Positions 63,119 to 64,000 of a stretch of 64,000 nucleotides of DNA are shown one piece after another (positions within the stretch are counted from its first letter, which is position 1; the number at the start of each line of letters is the position of its first letter). The notes beneath the pieces are model-generated. The model saw nothing but the letters and a program-made list of their open reading frames with translations, was not told the origin of the DNA and made no database searches. A program made the translations under genes and the position numbers. Source of the DNA: Rhodobacterales bacterium (lineage in GTDB: Bacteria > Pseudomonadota > Alphaproteobacteria > Rhodobacterales > Rhodobacteraceae); NCBI GenBank assembly GCA_021155205.1, contig JAJNPS010000028.1, positions 45,448 through 109,447 of the forward strand, in the 5' to 3' direction.

Positions 63119-63878
63119 CTAGGGTCGCTGCTCGCTAGGCAATGAAAGGAACCATCGGGTCCCCTTCTTGGTCGACTTGACTTCAAGGACTCGTCGGGCC
63201 CGTTCCAGCGTTTTCTCCGAGATGTCGCGCGCCGCCGCGTCCGTCTCGACCTTTGAAGCTGCCTGCGGCCCGTCCTTAAGCGTTTCCTTCAAGTACTGAA
63301 TCGCGATGTCGAGGGCGGATGTGCGGGCATTTCCTTCCGAAGAGATCAGGTCATCGACGGTGAGGTCTGACGGCCCAAGCCACTTCAAGGTCGCCATCCC
63401 ACCCTCCTCAGCGGAAATGCGGTAGCTCTGCGTGACTCCTCGGATGGCGATGTTATGCTTGATGTGAAGGATGAGCTTCGTCGAACTGTCCTTTGGGTGT
63501 TCGCACACCAGAAACGCTGACCTTGCCGCGCCGATCACGTCCATTGATCCGCCCCCGCTATAGATCGCTTTGTCGTGCTTGGCCTTGGTCAAGTGTCGTA
63601 TGACAAGGACGGCAGTCTCGCCCGCTTCGGCAATACTCTTGAGGAACGACAAAAGCTGACGGATGACGTTCGGTCGATACATGTCCTGCCCGCTTGGAAT
63701 ATAGGCAAACAACGGGTCGAGGATCAGAAGGTCTGGCGGCTTCCGCAGAACTTCGTTCTTGAGGGCTTGCAATCCTTTCTCGTCAAGCGACAGGAAGTCG
63801 CCCTGAACTCGAATGCGCGACGGGTCGCCGCCCATCGCGTCGATTCGCGGTCTGATCGTATTGGACTTGCCCGACTTT
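63119..63878 (-). pseudogene. AAA-type (RepA-like) ATPase, 5' part removed by IS insertion
   Basis: The remaining frame encodes about the last 250 residues of a RecA/RepA-like ATPase: GKSNTIRPRIDAMGG at the break, then LLILDPLFAYI (Walker B-like) and VLVIRHLTKAKHD, and a C-terminal winged-helix-like tail (SALDIAIQYLKETLKDGPQAASKVETDAAA). Reading leftwards, the frame enters from QKSGKS, the end of a P-loop, exactly where the IS3-type sequence begins. The N-terminal half is absent here and may lie beyond the element. Such genes typically sit near an island's integrase or replication module. An internal ATG (63,835) could still express a P-loop-less fragment. Confidence 0.7.
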
Positions 63879-64000
63879 TGTGGAGAGCGTTTAGCTCACT
63901 TCCCGGACCTTTCGCTCGAAGGCGATGGGGCTTTGGAAGCCGAGCGATGAATGCCGCCTGATGGGGTTATAGAACCCGTCGATGTATCTGGCGACGGCGA
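63879..64000 (-). mobile_element. IS3-family element, one end (continues beyond window)
   Basis: The proposed terminus begins TGTGGAGAGCG at 63,879 and the transposase reading frame ends 12 bases inside it, a normal arrangement for IS3 elements. The other end, the target duplication and the group cannot be determined because the window stops. Confidence 0.7.
63891..64000 (-). CDS. IS3-family transposase (OrfB), C-terminal end
   Basis: Only the last 36 codons are in the window. The translation ...ARYIDGFYNPIRRHSSLGF followed by QSPIAFERKVREVS and TAA is the standard end of the IS3-family DDE integrase domain (YN..RRHSSLG..SP..FE). The start lies to the right of the window. It explains the truncation of the neighbouring ATPase gene. 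Confidence 0.88.
   Translation of the reverse strand, partial: AVARYIDGFYNPIRRHSSLGFQSPIAFERKVREVS

Overview
The window looks like chromosomal DNA of an alphaproteobacterium of the order Rhodobacterales (Rhodobacter/Paracoccus/Roseobacter group). The base composition is GC-rich, the protein set is typical of that group (propionyl-CoA synthetase, MaeB-type malic enzyme, methylmalonyl-CoA epimerase, DUF1467, Maf-RNase G-YacG), and genes are packed with many ATGA or GTGA stop/start overlaps. This placement rests on recognising protein families, not on a database search.

Positions 1-52,230 are mostly core genome. In order they hold: the start of glyA, facing left; nadK; a LuxU/LuxO-like phosphorelay pair; prpE and maeB; a tightly coupled nucleoside-salvage operon (cdd-deoA-deoB-add-upp); a SPOR-domain envelope protein and a degenerate M48-like membrane protein; a DMT exporter; thymidine kinase; a CII-like DNA-binding protein; an RhlE-type helicase; two small conserved genes; carB; an APC permease; pabB-pabC; cfa; aspS; a run of small metabolic or regulatory genes (DUF1993, GNAT, a receiver-domain protein, epimerase, DUF1467, EI24, nitroreductase); and an M48 lipoprotein with a flavin reductase-like protein.

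Positions 36,339-49,849 form an accessory-looking catabolic and transport cluster of two divergent operons. The leftward operon encodes a cyclase/isatin-hydrolase-like metal hydrolase, a PYROXD2/CrtI-like FAD oxidoreductase, a MarR regulator and a two-gene indolepyruvate ferredoxin oxidoreductase with an enlarged small subunit. The rightward operon encodes a second FAD oxidoreductase of the same length, followed by a five-gene Dpp/Opp-type ABC importer. The 185-bp region between them carries direct repeats and palindromes. The layout suggests that an imported compound is oxidised, hydrolysed and fed into a 2-oxoacid oxidoreductase. The substrate is unknown.

After infA, maf, an RNase E/G-family gene, yacG and tRNA-Phe (52,154-52,229) the content changes to what appears to be a genomic island with less extreme base composition. 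A six-gene, translationally coupled operon encodes a type I restriction-modification system (hsdM, hsdS, hsdR). Three defence-like genes lie between hsdS and hsdR: an abortive-infection-like protein, an Xre/ImmA-type metallopeptidase and a DUF4411 PIN-like protein. Beyond it lies a restriction-controller-like HTH gene with a C-box-like operator, divergent from a GIY-YIG nuclease-like gene. The window ends in an ATPase gene that is broken inside its P-loop by an IS3-family element running off the right edge. No integrase is visible, so the island probably continues to the right.

The most notable non-gene structures are: a GC-rich palindromic repeat that occurs between ABC genes and also in frame inside carB; a 34-35 bp element found twice between convergent gene pairs; and the C-box-like divergent promoter in the island.
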